Positions 24,813 to 33,566 of a stretch of 36,583 nt of DNA are shown in pieces. The notes under the pieces were generated by a model. The model did no database searches. It was not told the origin of the DNA and was given only the letters and a program-made list of their open reading frames with translations. Position 1 is the stretch's first letter. Every line of letters starts with the position of its first letter. This DNA comes from Bacteroidia bacterium (GTDB taxonomy: Bacteria; Bacteroidota; Bacteroidia; AKYH767-A; OLB10). The DNA lies in assembly GCA_017995075.1 (NCBI GenBank), contig JAGOJO010000022.1:1-36583 (forward strand), given 5' to 3'. The position numbers and the translations under genes were made by a program.

Positions 24813-27731
24813 TCAAGCTTTAGTAGTTACTTCCATGGGCAGGTGATTTTTCATCACCCGGAAAAGATCCTTTGATGTAAATGGCTTTCCTATATGAGCA
24901 TCCATTCCAACGCTCAAACTCTTCTCAACATCCTCTTTAAAAACGTTAGCAGAAACGCCGATGATTGGCACTTCACTATATAGCGACTGACGAATCAACA
25001 TCGTTGCCTGATGTCCATCCATCACCGGCATTTGAATATCTAACAACACAACATCAAAACTAGTCATATCCAGCGCATCAATTGCCTGCTTTCCGTTCTC
25101 CACAATTGTCACTTCACAATTCATATTCTCCAGCACCTTGCGCATCAGAATCTGGTTGATGTGGTTATCTTCAGCAACCAGAATTTTAATCCGACGATTG
25201 AACACAAAATCATCTTCAATAGATGAAGCTGCAACTTTCACAGAGTCATACACGCCACGTTGCACACGAATAGTAAACCAAAAATCAGCCCCCGGATTAA
25301 ATGATGAAGCCAAAGCACCCGGACTCACCACACCTGTATCACCACCCATCAGGATAGACAATTGCTTATTGATAGCCAACCCCAAACCAGTTCCGCCATA
25401 TTTACGTGTAGTTGAACTGTCAGCCTGTGTAAAAGCATTAAAAATATCTGCTTGCTTATCCTCAGGAATACCGATTCCTGAATCGCTCACCACGAACTTA
25501 ATCGACAGATCCTTCCCATCAGGAACACTCACGTTCTCCACCCGGATATCGACCATTACCGTACCACTCTTCGTGAACTTCAGTGCATTCGACACATAAT
25601 TCACCAGCAACTGACGAGTACGATGAGGATCACCTAAAATGAAAGGAGGGATTTCCGGAGAACAAGTTATCTTAAGATTTATTCCCTTCTCGGAAGCCTG
25701 TAATTTATAAGGAGCTAAAGCAAGATCCACCATATCACGGAACTGATAATTTAGCTTTTCAATTTCCAATTTACCGTGTTCAATTTTATTGAAATCAAGA
25801 ATATCATTCAGCAATACCAATAAAGTATCACCTGAATTTTTAATATGTTTTAAATATTCCCGTTGAGGAGGAGTAACATTTTCTTTCAGAAGCACATCCG
25901 TAAAACCTAAAATTCCATTTAATGGGGTACGAATTTCATGACTCATATTTGCAAGGAAGACACTCTTCGACTGATTAGCCAGTTCAGCATGCTCCTTGGC
26001 ATCCATCAATGTCAACTCGATTTTTTTCTGAATCGTATTATCAAAAACGGTTCCGGCAATCATTATCATCTTACCTCTCGAATCAAACATTGGAACAGCA
26101 CGTGCGTTAATAAAACGAACATCATCTGCCTCCAGTCCAACTCTGAACTGCACCTCTGCTTCTTTTCCCTCTTTAAAAACACTTTTCAATTCCTTCCAAA
26201 CGCTCATCCGATCTTCAACAACTATACGATTCACAAAAGCGCGAATCCCACTATGACGATCATTCACGCCATGAGGAAAGAATATCATTCCCAACTGATC
26301 AGACCATGCGCAGGTCTTGGTCTCCATTGAAAACTCCCAACTTCCCAAACCGGCAATACGCTGAGCCTCCTTCAACTGAAACTCATTTTTATTCAGAGAA
26401 CCGTTTATATCGAGCAAGGTAGCATTGATAGCTTCAATTTGCTGACTTTTACTTTTAATCTCCTCGTTCTTTTGGCGGACTTCCTGAAACTTCCGCATCA
26501 GTTCGCTGTTGACCCTTCGCTTATCGCGGTATGCTTTATAAATTATTGTACCAAGTACCAGACTAAACGACAACGAAATAATCAATCCATTTCGCATACT
26601 GATGAGCCGGGAATTATAAAAGAGCATCTTATCCCTCGCCTCCTCTAAATAATCAATTTCCTTTTGTCTTTTCTCGCTCTCAAAAGCAGCATACAAGTCT
26701 GCTTCATGCATATTGTGCTTTTCTTCTTCTATCTGCTGGGACAGTCGATTAAAAGTATCAAGATAAGCGTACGCCTGATAATAATCTTCTTTCGATTTGA
26801 AAACATTTGATAAATCCGCGGCGATCTCTGATTGCAGCACCATATTACCAAGCAATACTGCATTAGCATATGCTTTGTTTTCAAATTTTAAAGCTGCATC
26901 AATATTACCGCGCTGAAAATTAATATTACCCATCAAATGGTCTATCCAAACTTTTGCAGTAAGATGGCAATCTTTATTTAATGTAGAAGCTTCAGTAAGC
27001 ATCTGTTCTGCTTTCTCAAAATCTTTCTTTTTTAAATAAATATTAGCAATATCAACCATCGTTTCCAATGCGCCGAGTGAATGATTGATTTTATTTTCGA
27101 GTACGAGTGCCTGATTCAAATAAATCAACCCACTATCTAATTGATTTAATTCAATTTTTACTTTACCAAGATTACCTTTTTCACGAGCAATGCCCTTTTC
27201 ATAATTCATTTCGCTATCCATCGCAAGTGCTCTTCGGAAATGACCTGAGGCCTCATCGTACTTACCCTTTTCGAAATAAACTACACCAATATTATTTATT
27301 GCCAATGCAACGCCTTTACTCACTCGATCATCTTTTTTGTTTTTAATCAACATTGCTTTCTGGTAAAAACTTACAGCAGTATTGTATTGGCCTTTTAATG
27401 CATAATAAGACCCAAGATGATTCAAACAATAGACACGACCAAAATCAAAATTCAATGAATCAGCCAAGGAGAGACCTCGTTGAGCATGTTTAAATGATGA
27501 GTCCGGTGAATTATAACGATAGTGATACGCCAGCTTCTCATGAATAATAACCTGAGCCGTATCGAGCGTCTGGCGAGTTTTTAAAATCTGTTCAAGAGAA
27601 TCCTTTCTAATCTGAGCGTCTGCGTCTGCATTCACAAACACCAACACCGACACCATACTGATAATCAGCAGACGGTACCGTTCCAACCACAATGAATAAT
27701 GCATAAACTTCATGAGAGCTAAAGATAGCAT
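24813..27731 (-). CDS. Hybrid sensor histidine kinase with periplasmic TPR region, PAS and receiver domains
   Basis: A 972-residue one-protein phosphorelay. The domains in order are: a signal sequence (about 20-39); TPR repeats (about 60-335, e.g. NNIGVVYFEKGKYDEA); a membrane segment (about 381-400); a coiled coil (about 402-440); PAS (about 455-565); HisKA with MSHEIRTP and phospho-acceptor His598; HATPase with the N box around Asn715, DSGIGIP (750-756) and GGTGLGLA (779-786); and a receiver with Asp898 and Lys949. No Hpt or DNA-binding output is attached, so phosphate must leave by another protein. ATGs at 27731, 27713 and 27704 are all possible starts; I give the longest. The signal is unknown. 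It is divergent from the small secreted gene. Confidence 0.9.
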   Translation of the reverse strand: MLSLALMKFMHYSLWLERYRLLIISMVSVLVFVNADADAQIRKDSLEQILKTRQTLDTAQVIIHEKLAYHYRYNSPDSSFKHAQRGLSLADSLNFDFGRVYCLNHLGSYYALKGQYNTAVSFYQKAMLIKNKKDDRVSKGVALAINNIGVVYFEKGKYDEASGHFRRALAMDSEMNYEKGIAREKGNLGKVKIELNQLDSGLIYLNQALVLENKINHSLGALETMVDIANIYLKKKDFEKAEQMLTEASTLNKDCHLTAKVWIDHLMGNINFQRGNIDAALKFENKAYANAVLLGNMVLQSEIAADLSNVFKSKEDYYQAYAYLDTFNRLSQQIEEEKHNMHEADLYAAFESEKRQKEIDYLEEARDKMLFYNSRLISMRNGLIISLSFSLVLGTIIYKAYRDKRRVNSELMRKFQEVRQKNEEIKSKSQQIEAINATLLDINGSLNKNEFQLKEAQRIAGLGSWEFSMETKTCAWSDQLGMIFFPHGVNDRHSGIRAFVNRIVVEDRMSVWKELKSVFKEGKEAEVQFRVGLEADDVRFINARAVPMFDSRGKMIMIAGTVFDNTIQKKIELTLMDAKEHAELANQSKSVFLANMSHEIRTPLNGILGFTDVLLKENVTPPQREYLKHIKNSGDTLLVLLNDILDFNKIEHGKLEIEKLNYQFRDMVDLALAPYKLQASEKGINLKITCSPEIPPFILGDPHRTRQLLVNYVSNALKFTKSGTVMVDIRVENVSVPDGKDLSIKFVVSDSGIGIPEDKQADIFNAFTQADSSTTRKYGGTGLGLAINKQLSILMGGDTGVVSPGALASSFNPGADFWFTIRVQRGVYDSVKVAASSIEDDFVFNRRIKILVAEDNHINQILMRKVLENMNCEVTIVENGKQAIDALDMTSFDVVLLDIQMPVMDGHQATMLIRQSLYSEVPIIGVSANVFKEDVEKSLSVGMDAHIGKPFTSKDLFRVMKNHLPMEVTTKA

Positions 27732-27825
27732 AGGTTCTAACGGATTTATCTACAAAATGTTCCTGAACCCTTCATGTTTTTAACATCTGTTTTTTACTAT
27801 TTTTAGGGAAAATATTCATCAAATC

Positions 27826-28239
27826 ATGACCTTCTTCCGATCCTTCGCGTTGCTATTAGTTAGTCTTCTGCTTGGCACGCAACTATCTAATGCTCAAGCA
27901 CCTACAGTTAAAATGTGTGCATTGCCAACCGATTCTGCAGCAACTACTAAAGTAACATTAGCCCAAACAATTGCCTGGGCAGATGACCTACCATTAAAGG
28001 TAGTTTGCAGTGATGGTAAGATCTATTCACTCACACAATTCACATTCGTAATGATTACTTTGAAGCCTTTTGAGTCACGTGAATACGGTTTGGCGAACAA
28101 TGGTATTCCGATTCTTGCCAGAAAAGCCATTGACAAGATGAAGGTTGGAGACTCCATTTTCCTCAAAGATGCAACTGGAAAGGGCCCAGATGGAACCGAA
28201 ATAAAACTTCCACGAATTGTTTTTGCCATTAAAGAATAA
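27826..28239 (+). CDS. Small secreted protein resembling a GldM C-terminal-like domain
   Basis: A 137-residue protein with a clear type I signal (residues 1-24, ending SNAQ). The mature part has FTFVMITLKPFESREYG (about 67-83), KVGDSIFL (about 106-113) and GKGPDGTEIKLPRIVFAIKE at the end. This resembles the repeat-like domains at the C-terminus of GldM of the type IX secretion/gliding apparatus. The match is from memory of the pattern and is not tested. It is divergent from the sensor kinase and monocistronic, with a strong terminator just behind it. A role in the gliding machinery should not be assumed; the domain also occurs in unrelated secreted proteins. Confidence 0.55.
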   Translation: MTFFRSFALLLVSLLLGTQLSNAQAPTVKMCALPTDSAATTKVTLAQTIAWADDLPLKVVCSDGKIYSLTQFTFVMITLKPFESREYGLANNGIPILARKAIDKMKVGDSIFLKDATGKGPDGTEIKLPRIVFAIKE

Positions 28240-28257
28240 TTCAACCCCCAAATCAAT

Positions 28258-28297
28258 AGAAGAGGCTGTTATCGAATAATAACAGCCTCTTCTTTAT
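28258..28297. terminator. Strong intrinsic terminator between convergent genes
   Basis: A perfect 15-base-pair stem (28258-28272 with 28279-28293) with loop CGAATA, followed by a short T-rich tail on the plus strand. It lies between the small secreted gene and queD and may work for both. Confidence 0.85.
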
Positions 28298-28338
28298 TAA
28301 AACCGGAACAATCTTACTGATATGAATCTTACAAAAAA

Positions 28339-28782
28339 CTACAATTCGATTTCAGCATAGGCAGTAGGTGTTTCATGCATTTTTAGTTTTTTCAACTGTA
28401 ACCCATCTGGCGTTGATTTCACTAAGCGATCACAAATATCCAGCAACATATTTTCACAACTTGGCTGATACTCGGTCAGGTAAATCCGATCCCATTCAGG
28501 ATAATTTAATTTAGCCAGTTCACTTCCTTTTCTTAGCAACAGAAAATGATCGAAATGGCGAATAACTGATTCATTTACCCATTTCTTCAAGTCCGTAAAG
28601 TCAATTATCATTCCATCATAAGGGTCACCTTTATCATCTTTCACTTCACCACTTACCGTCACATGAAGTATATAAGTATGACCATGAATATGACGGCATT
28701 TACCCGGATAATTTTCAAGTGCATGCGCTGTATCAAACGAGAAAATCTTCGTTAGCTGAACATTTCTTTTAGTGACTTTCAT
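28339..28782 (-). CDS. queD: 6-carboxy-5,6,7,8-tetrahydropterin synthase
   Basis: Converts dihydroneopterin triphosphate to 6-carboxytetrahydropterin, the second step towards the 7-deazaguanine queuosine. The 147 residues carry the zinc ligands His20, His33 and His35 (the latter two in CRHIHGH, 29-35), the catalytic Cys29, Asp78 and His79 in FDHF, and Glu136 in MHETPTAYAE. This cysteine with CxxxHGH separates QueD from mammalian-type PTPS. The gene begins 5 bases after the nrdJ stop on the same strand, so the two are very probably co-transcribed. No other queuosine gene is in the window. Confidence 0.92.
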   Translation of the reverse strand: MKVTKRNVQLTKIFSFDTAHALENYPGKCRHIHGHTYILHVTVSGEVKDDKGDPYDGMIIDFTDLKKWVNESVIRHFDHFLLLRKGSELAKLNYPEWDRIYLTEYQPSCENMLLDICDRLVKSTPDGLQLKKLKMHETPTAYAEIEL

Positions 28783-28787
28783 AATTC

Positions 28788-31700
28788 TTAACTACATCCC
28801 ATGCTGGTTCCACAGTTCAGGCATTTATAACATGATCCTGAACGAATGGTGATATGTCCGCAGGTTGAACAGATCGGTGCATCGCCCATCATTTGTCCGA
28901 GGAAGGCCTGTGTCTGATCCGGTTGCTGATAACTCATTGTTACACTTTCCGGAGCAATAGCAGGAGGCAATTCAGTTTTCTTTTCCTTTCGGGTTATAGC
29001 TGTCGGTTTCACCTGAACGAGATCATCACGCTGCAGGTATTCCATAGCCATCAACCGGAAGATATAATCGATTACTGAAGTAGCCGTTTTTATATTAGGG
29101 TGGTCAACTGGACCTGATGGTTCGAAGCGTGTAAAGATAAATTTCTCCACGTATTCTTCCAACGGAACTCCGTATTGTAATCCGATAGACACTGCAATAG
29201 CAAAACAGTTAAGCAAAGACCTGAAGGAAGCTCCTTCTTTATGCATGTCAATAAATATCTCACCCAAGGTGCCATCTCCATACTCTCCGGTGCGAACAAA
29301 AATTGTATGTCCCCCTACTTTAGCTTTTTGTGTAAATCCACCCCGGCGATCCGGCAATCTTTTCCGATGGACAATACTTGACAATTGTCGTTTAAAAGTG
29401 GTATCTGTTGATAATTGAATAAGTTTCTTCGCTGCATCCAGGACCTCATTCTCCGTAAGCTCATGTGGCTTCACTTCGAAAGATTTTGACGCAGTTGTTA
29501 ATGGTTGTGAAAGTTTACATCCATCTCTGTAAAGAGCAATTGCTTTTAAGCCCAATTCCCACGAGTTATAATAGCAATCTCTGATATCCGCTATCGTTGC
29601 GTCATTGGGAAGGTTTACAGTTTTAGAGATTGCACCACTTAGAAACGGTTGAACTGCCGCCATCATCCGGATATGGCCAAATGGAGCAATAAAACGGACT
29701 CCACTTTTCCCACATCTGTTCGCACAATCGAATACCGGCAAATCCTTCTCACGGATATGTGGTGCACCTTCAATTGTCATACTTCCACAGATATAAGAAT
29801 TTGCTCTTTCCACCTCCAGCTCGCTAAAGCCAAGAAATGCCAATAAATCAAACGCCGGATCCTGGTATTGCTGCAATGAGACACCCAATCGTTTGTACAA
29901 ATCAGCACCCAATGTAAAATAGGTGAAGAGGAACCGAATATCAAATGTACCTGCTGCTGCTTTCTCCAGAATTGCAAGGTCGTCCTCATTAAATCCTTTT
30001 GCCTTCAAAACAGAATGGTTAATGACCGGAGCATTTTTAAACGAAGGAGTTCCAAGAATATAATTCACGATATCGTTTATCTGTAAAACTGAATATCCCA
30101 GATTCTCCAATGCTAGCGGAACTGAAAAATTTACAATTTTAAAATAACCCCCACCGGAAAGTTTTTTAAACTTCACTAATGCAAAGTCGGGTTCTACGCC
30201 AGTAGTGTCACAATCCATTAGCAGCCCAATAGTACCAGTTGGCGCCAGAACGCTTACCTGAGCATTGCGATAGCCATACTTCTCACCCATTTGTAACGCC
30301 TCATCCCAGGCTTTGCAAGAGGCATTTAAGAGATACGAAGGACAATAAGCAGGATCAATTCCGTGAGGTTTTACATTTAAATTTTCGTAAGCATCTACCG
30401 TATTATACGCAGCATATCGATGGTTTCTGATCACCCGTAACATCTCATTCCTATTCTCAGAATATTTCTCAAAAGCTCCCAGAGCAGCAGCCATCTCTGA
30501 AGAAGTTTTATAGGCAATTCCAGTCATGATAGAAGTAATAGAAGCTGCAATTGCTCTTCCCTTATCACTATCATATGGAAGTCCGTTAATCATTAACAAA
30601 GAACCAAGATTTGCATAACCCAATCCAAGTGTTCGGTAGTCAAATGAATTCTTCGCTACATCCTCGGATGGAAACTGCGCCATTAATACTGAGATCTCAA
30701 GAACAATCGTCCATAATCTGCAGGCATGTTCGAATGCGGCAACATCAAATTCGTTTTTCTCTTCATTGTAGAATTTCCGCAGATTTAACGAAGCTAGATT
30801 ACAGGCTGTATCATCCAGGAACATATACTCTGAACAAGGGTTGGAAGCATTAATGCGACCTCCATTCGGGCAAGTATGCCAGTCGTTAATTGTCGTATCA
30901 AATTGCAAACCCGGATCAGCACACTTCCAGGCAGCATCAGCGATCTGATCCCATAAAAATTTAGCCGGAATTTTTTTCACAGATTTACCTGTACCTCTCG
31001 CAAGAAGATCCCAGTCTTTTTCTTGCTTAAGTGCCTGAATAAATTCATTGCTCACCCTCACAGAATTGTTCGAATTCTGTCCCGCCACTGTACTGTATGC
31101 CTCACCTTCATAATCGGATGAATATCCTGCAGCAATTAATGCCGCCACCTTTTTCTCTTCCTCTGCTTTCCAGTTAACGAACGATTCAATTTCCGGATGA
31201 TCGATATCGAGACAGACCATCTTTGCTGCCCGACGAGTAGTACCTCCTGATTTTATTGCACCAGCTGCACGATCACCAATTTTAAGAAACGACATTAAAC
31301 CGGAAGAATATCCACCGCCGGAAAGCTTTTCATTAGCACCACGCAACGATGAAAAATTTGTTCCGACACCTGAACCATATTTGAAGATACGCGCTTCCCT
31401 TACAAGTAAATCCATAATTCCTCCGGGATTTACCAAATCATCTTTCACAGATAAAATAAAACAGGCATGAGGCTGTGGACGTTCATAAGCAGATGAAGAT
31501 TTTTTCATTTCACCAGTCATGGGGTCAATATAAAAATGGCCTTGTGCTGCCCCTTTTATTCCATAGGTATTGTACAATCCAGTATTAAACCATTGAGGAG
31601 AATTTGGTGCTGCATATTGTCCGAGCAGCATAAATACGACTTCATCATAAAAAACGAAAGCATCTGATTTGTTTCGAAAATAACCAAACTCCTCGCCCCA

Positions 31701-32033
31701 GTTCTTCCAGCAATCGGCTAATCGATGAACCACCTGACGAATGCTTGTTTCTCCACCAATGGTTCCATCTGACTGAGGTACACCAGTACGTCTAAAATAT
31801 TTCTGTGCGAGGATATCTGTCGCAACCTGTGACCATTCTTCCGGAACTTCTACTTTATTATTTTCAAATACAACATCACCTTTCGGGTTTTTAATTACCG
31901 AAGTACGTAACTCGTATTTATAATAATCAAATGCAGTCTTTTTCCCATCAGTAAAAAAGCGATGCATTTCCAGTCCCTTCTGCTTTTTAACAGTAGCAAC
32001 AGATTTTTTATTTTTAGCAGTGCTCATAGCCAT
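28788..32033 (-). CDS. nrdJ: Adenosylcobalamin-dependent (class II) ribonucleotide reductase
   Basis: Makes deoxyribonucleotides from ribonucleotides with an adenosylcobalamin radical, independent of oxygen. At 1081 residues it lies in the size range of large class II enzymes. The redox cysteines are Cys191 (PHACFILSV) and Cys411 (DTACNLASLN). The catalytic set NPCSE is at 398-402 (Asn398, Cys400, Glu402). FSSLRG is at about 227-232. The C-terminus holds a zinc ribbon, CSTCGH...CYKCLNCG. No intein or break is evident. The start is ATG 32033 or ATG 32027; the latter gives MSTAKNKK. No cobalamin riboswitch precedes it. A repeat-rich operator lies 72-93 bases upstream. Confidence 0.95.
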   Translation of the reverse strand: MAMSTAKNKKSVATVKKQKGLEMHRFFTDGKKTAFDYYKYELRTSVIKNPKGDVVFENNKVEVPEEWSQVATDILAQKYFRRTGVPQSDGTIGGETSIRQVVHRLADCWKNWGEEFGYFRNKSDAFVFYDEVVFMLLGQYAAPNSPQWFNTGLYNTYGIKGAAQGHFYIDPMTGEMKKSSSAYERPQPHACFILSVKDDLVNPGGIMDLLVREARIFKYGSGVGTNFSSLRGANEKLSGGGYSSGLMSFLKIGDRAAGAIKSGGTTRRAAKMVCLDIDHPEIESFVNWKAEEEKKVAALIAAGYSSDYEGEAYSTVAGQNSNNSVRVSNEFIQALKQEKDWDLLARGTGKSVKKIPAKFLWDQIADAAWKCADPGLQFDTTINDWHTCPNGGRINASNPCSEYMFLDDTACNLASLNLRKFYNEEKNEFDVAAFEHACRLWTIVLEISVLMAQFPSEDVAKNSFDYRTLGLGYANLGSLLMINGLPYDSDKGRAIAASITSIMTGIAYKTSSEMAAALGAFEKYSENRNEMLRVIRNHRYAAYNTVDAYENLNVKPHGIDPAYCPSYLLNASCKAWDEALQMGEKYGYRNAQVSVLAPTGTIGLLMDCDTTGVEPDFALVKFKKLSGGGYFKIVNFSVPLALENLGYSVLQINDIVNYILGTPSFKNAPVINHSVLKAKGFNEDDLAILEKAAAGTFDIRFLFTYFTLGADLYKRLGVSLQQYQDPAFDLLAFLGFSELEVERANSYICGSMTIEGAPHIREKDLPVFDCANRCGKSGVRFIAPFGHIRMMAAVQPFLSGAISKTVNLPNDATIADIRDCYYNSWELGLKAIALYRDGCKLSQPLTTASKSFEVKPHELTENEVLDAAKKLIQLSTDTTFKRQLSSIVHRKRLPDRRGGFTQKAKVGGHTIFVRTGEYGDGTLGEIFIDMHKEGASFRSLLNCFAIAVSIGLQYGVPLEEYVEKFIFTRFEPSGPVDHPNIKTATSVIDYIFRLMAMEYLQRDDLVQVKPTAITRKEKKTELPPAIAPESVTMSYQQPDQTQAFLGQMMGDAPICSTCGHITIRSGSCYKCLNCGTSMGCS

Positions 32034-32104
32034 TCAAATTAGAGGTACGAATTTGCTATTGAAACGACGCCAATAAAATGATTCCTGTCAAGACCGGCGG
32101 CTTA

Positions 32105-32126
32105 TTATAAACAGGTTTATAAACAG
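32105..32126. promoter_or_regulatory. Tandem palindromic repeat upstream of nrdJ
   Basis: TTATAAACAG occurs at 32105-32114 and 32117-32126 (12-base period). The perfect palindrome GTTTATAAAC is at 32115-32124. It lies in the 106-base gap between the tnaA stop and the nrdJ start. It does not match the NrdR box and reads as a candidate operator; the regulator is unknown. Confidence 0.5.
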
Positions 32127-32139
32127 CCCGACTTCACCT

Positions 32140-33531
32140 TCATGAAGAAACAGAAGCTTCGACCGACATTGGTTCAAAATAAGCGGTAAAATGCCTTAAA
32201 AACTGTGGTTCCTGTGTGATCCGGTAACCACTAGCTTTCTCTTTGTTTTTTATCAGATATTCAAACACCTCAATTACATAATCCAGATGGCTTTGCGTAT
32301 ACACACGACGCGGTAAAGCAAGACGAACTAATTCCTTAGCTGCCGGAATTAACTTACCCTGTGCATCGTACTTACCAAACATCACTGAACCAACTTCAAC
32401 AGATCTGATTCCACCGGCTTTATATAATTCACAAACCAAGGCCTGACCAGGGTATTCATCCACCGGAATATTTGGATAAAAAGCAGCAGCATCAATATAA
32501 ACAGCATGACCACCGACTGGTAACACAACCGGCACACCCATTGCGGCCAGGTGGTCACCAAGATATGCAGTACTCACCATCCGGTAATGGAGATAATCTG
32601 GATTAAACACTTCTTCCAATCCAACTGCAAGTGCTTCCATATCACGACCAGCCAATCCACCATATGTGGTAAACCCCTCTGTAATAATGAGCAGATTTTT
32701 ACACTCATCTGCCAGCTCTTTATTTCTTAACGCAAGGAATCCACCCATATTCACCATTCCATCTTTCTTTGCACTCATCACAAAGCCATCTGCCAGTTCA
32801 CACATTCGGATAGCGATTTCTTTATAGGAAATATCGGTATAACCGCTCTCGTAATTATGAATAAAATAAGCGTTCTCAGCAATCCTGCAGCCGTCGAGAA
32901 TCATCGGCACCTGATATTGCCGACAAATGCGACTGACGTCAGTAGCATTCTGCATTGAAACTGGTTGGCCGCCACCACTATTATTGGTAACTGTAAGAAT
33001 AACAGCAGCAACATTGGCAGCACCTTTCGACAGAATTAATTTTTCCAACTGAACGGTATCCAGATTCCCTTTGAAGTGATCAGTCACACTGGTAGATGGT
33101 ACGGGTATATCAATTGCTTCAGCCCCGGTAAACTCAATATTTGCACGCGTTGTATCAAAATGGGTGTTACTAATAAATGTTTTACCCGGTTCACCAAGAT
33201 AACCATAAAGAATTCTTTCAGCAGCACGTCCCTGGTGCGTCGGGAGTATATATGGCATACCTGTGAGATCATGAATTGCTTTCTCCAGTTTAAACCAGCT
33301 TGTAGCTCCTGCATACGACTCATCGCCAAGCATCATCGCCGCCCACTGCTCCTTGCTCATTGCCGAAGTACCACTATCTGTCAGAAAGTCAATAAGCACT
33401 TGTTCTGAAGTAAGCAGGAATGGATTATAATGCGCCTCCTCTAAAAACCGAACTCGTTGTTCAGGTGTTGTCAGCTTAATCGACTCCACCATTTTAATTC
33501 TGAATGGCTCAATGATCGTTTTAAATTTCAT
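32140..33531 (-). CDS. tnaA: Tryptophanase (L-tryptophan indole-lyase)
   Basis: A PLP enzyme that splits tryptophan into indole, pyruvate and ammonia. The 463 residues include THQGRAAE (98-105), NNSGGGQPVS (183-192), DGCRIAENAYF (213-223) and MSAKKDGM (252-259), with Lys256 binding PLP. The close relative is tyrosine phenol-lyase. The residues that separate them favour tryptophanase: Val380 in SVEVGS where TPL has Arg381, and His447 in LRHFTA where TPL has Phe448 and E. coli TnaA has His463. The segment GLAGRDMEA is shared with TPL, which is common among Bacteroidota tryptophanases (memory). It is 35 bases downstream of the RIC gene and has no room for a tnaC leader. Confidence 0.88.
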   Translation of the reverse strand: MKFKTIIEPFRIKMVESIKLTTPEQRVRFLEEAHYNPFLLTSEQVLIDFLTDSGTSAMSKEQWAAMMLGDESYAGATSWFKLEKAIHDLTGMPYILPTHQGRAAERILYGYLGEPGKTFISNTHFDTTRANIEFTGAEAIDIPVPSTSVTDHFKGNLDTVQLEKLILSKGAANVAAVILTVTNNSGGGQPVSMQNATDVSRICRQYQVPMILDGCRIAENAYFIHNYESGYTDISYKEIAIRMCELADGFVMSAKKDGMVNMGGFLALRNKELADECKNLLIITEGFTTYGGLAGRDMEALAVGLEEVFNPDYLHYRMVSTAYLGDHLAAMGVPVVLPVGGHAVYIDAAAFYPNIPVDEYPGQALVCELYKAGGIRSVEVGSVMFGKYDAQGKLIPAAKELVRLALPRRVYTQSHLDYVIEVFEYLIKNKEKASGYRITQEPQFLRHFTAYFEPMSVEASVSS

Positions 33532-33566
33532 CTTCTTCGTTATTTAGTTTGTATCTTCTACTCTGC

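Noticed and set aside
25138..26330. Open frames of 153 and 130 codons antisense to the sensor kinase
   Set aside because: They are shadow frames of the HATPase, HisKA and PAS coding sequence and show no protein-family pattern.
28788..32033. Intein in the ribonucleotide reductase
   Set aside because: The catalytic regions are continuous (NPCSE, DTACNLASL, TGTIGLLMDCDTTG) and the length is normal for class II enzymes of this type.
32034..32139. Cobalamin riboswitch upstream of nrdJ
   Set aside because: The gap is 106 bases, too short for the element, and it lacks the conserved B12-box sequence GCCACTG.
32140..33531. Tyrosine phenol-lyase instead of tryptophanase
   Set aside because: The TPL arginine is Val380 and the TPL phenylalanine near the end is His447; both match tryptophanase.
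33532..33566. tnaC-type leader peptide before tryptophanase
   Set aside because: Only 35 bases separate the gene from the RIC gene and no short Trp-containing frame fits.
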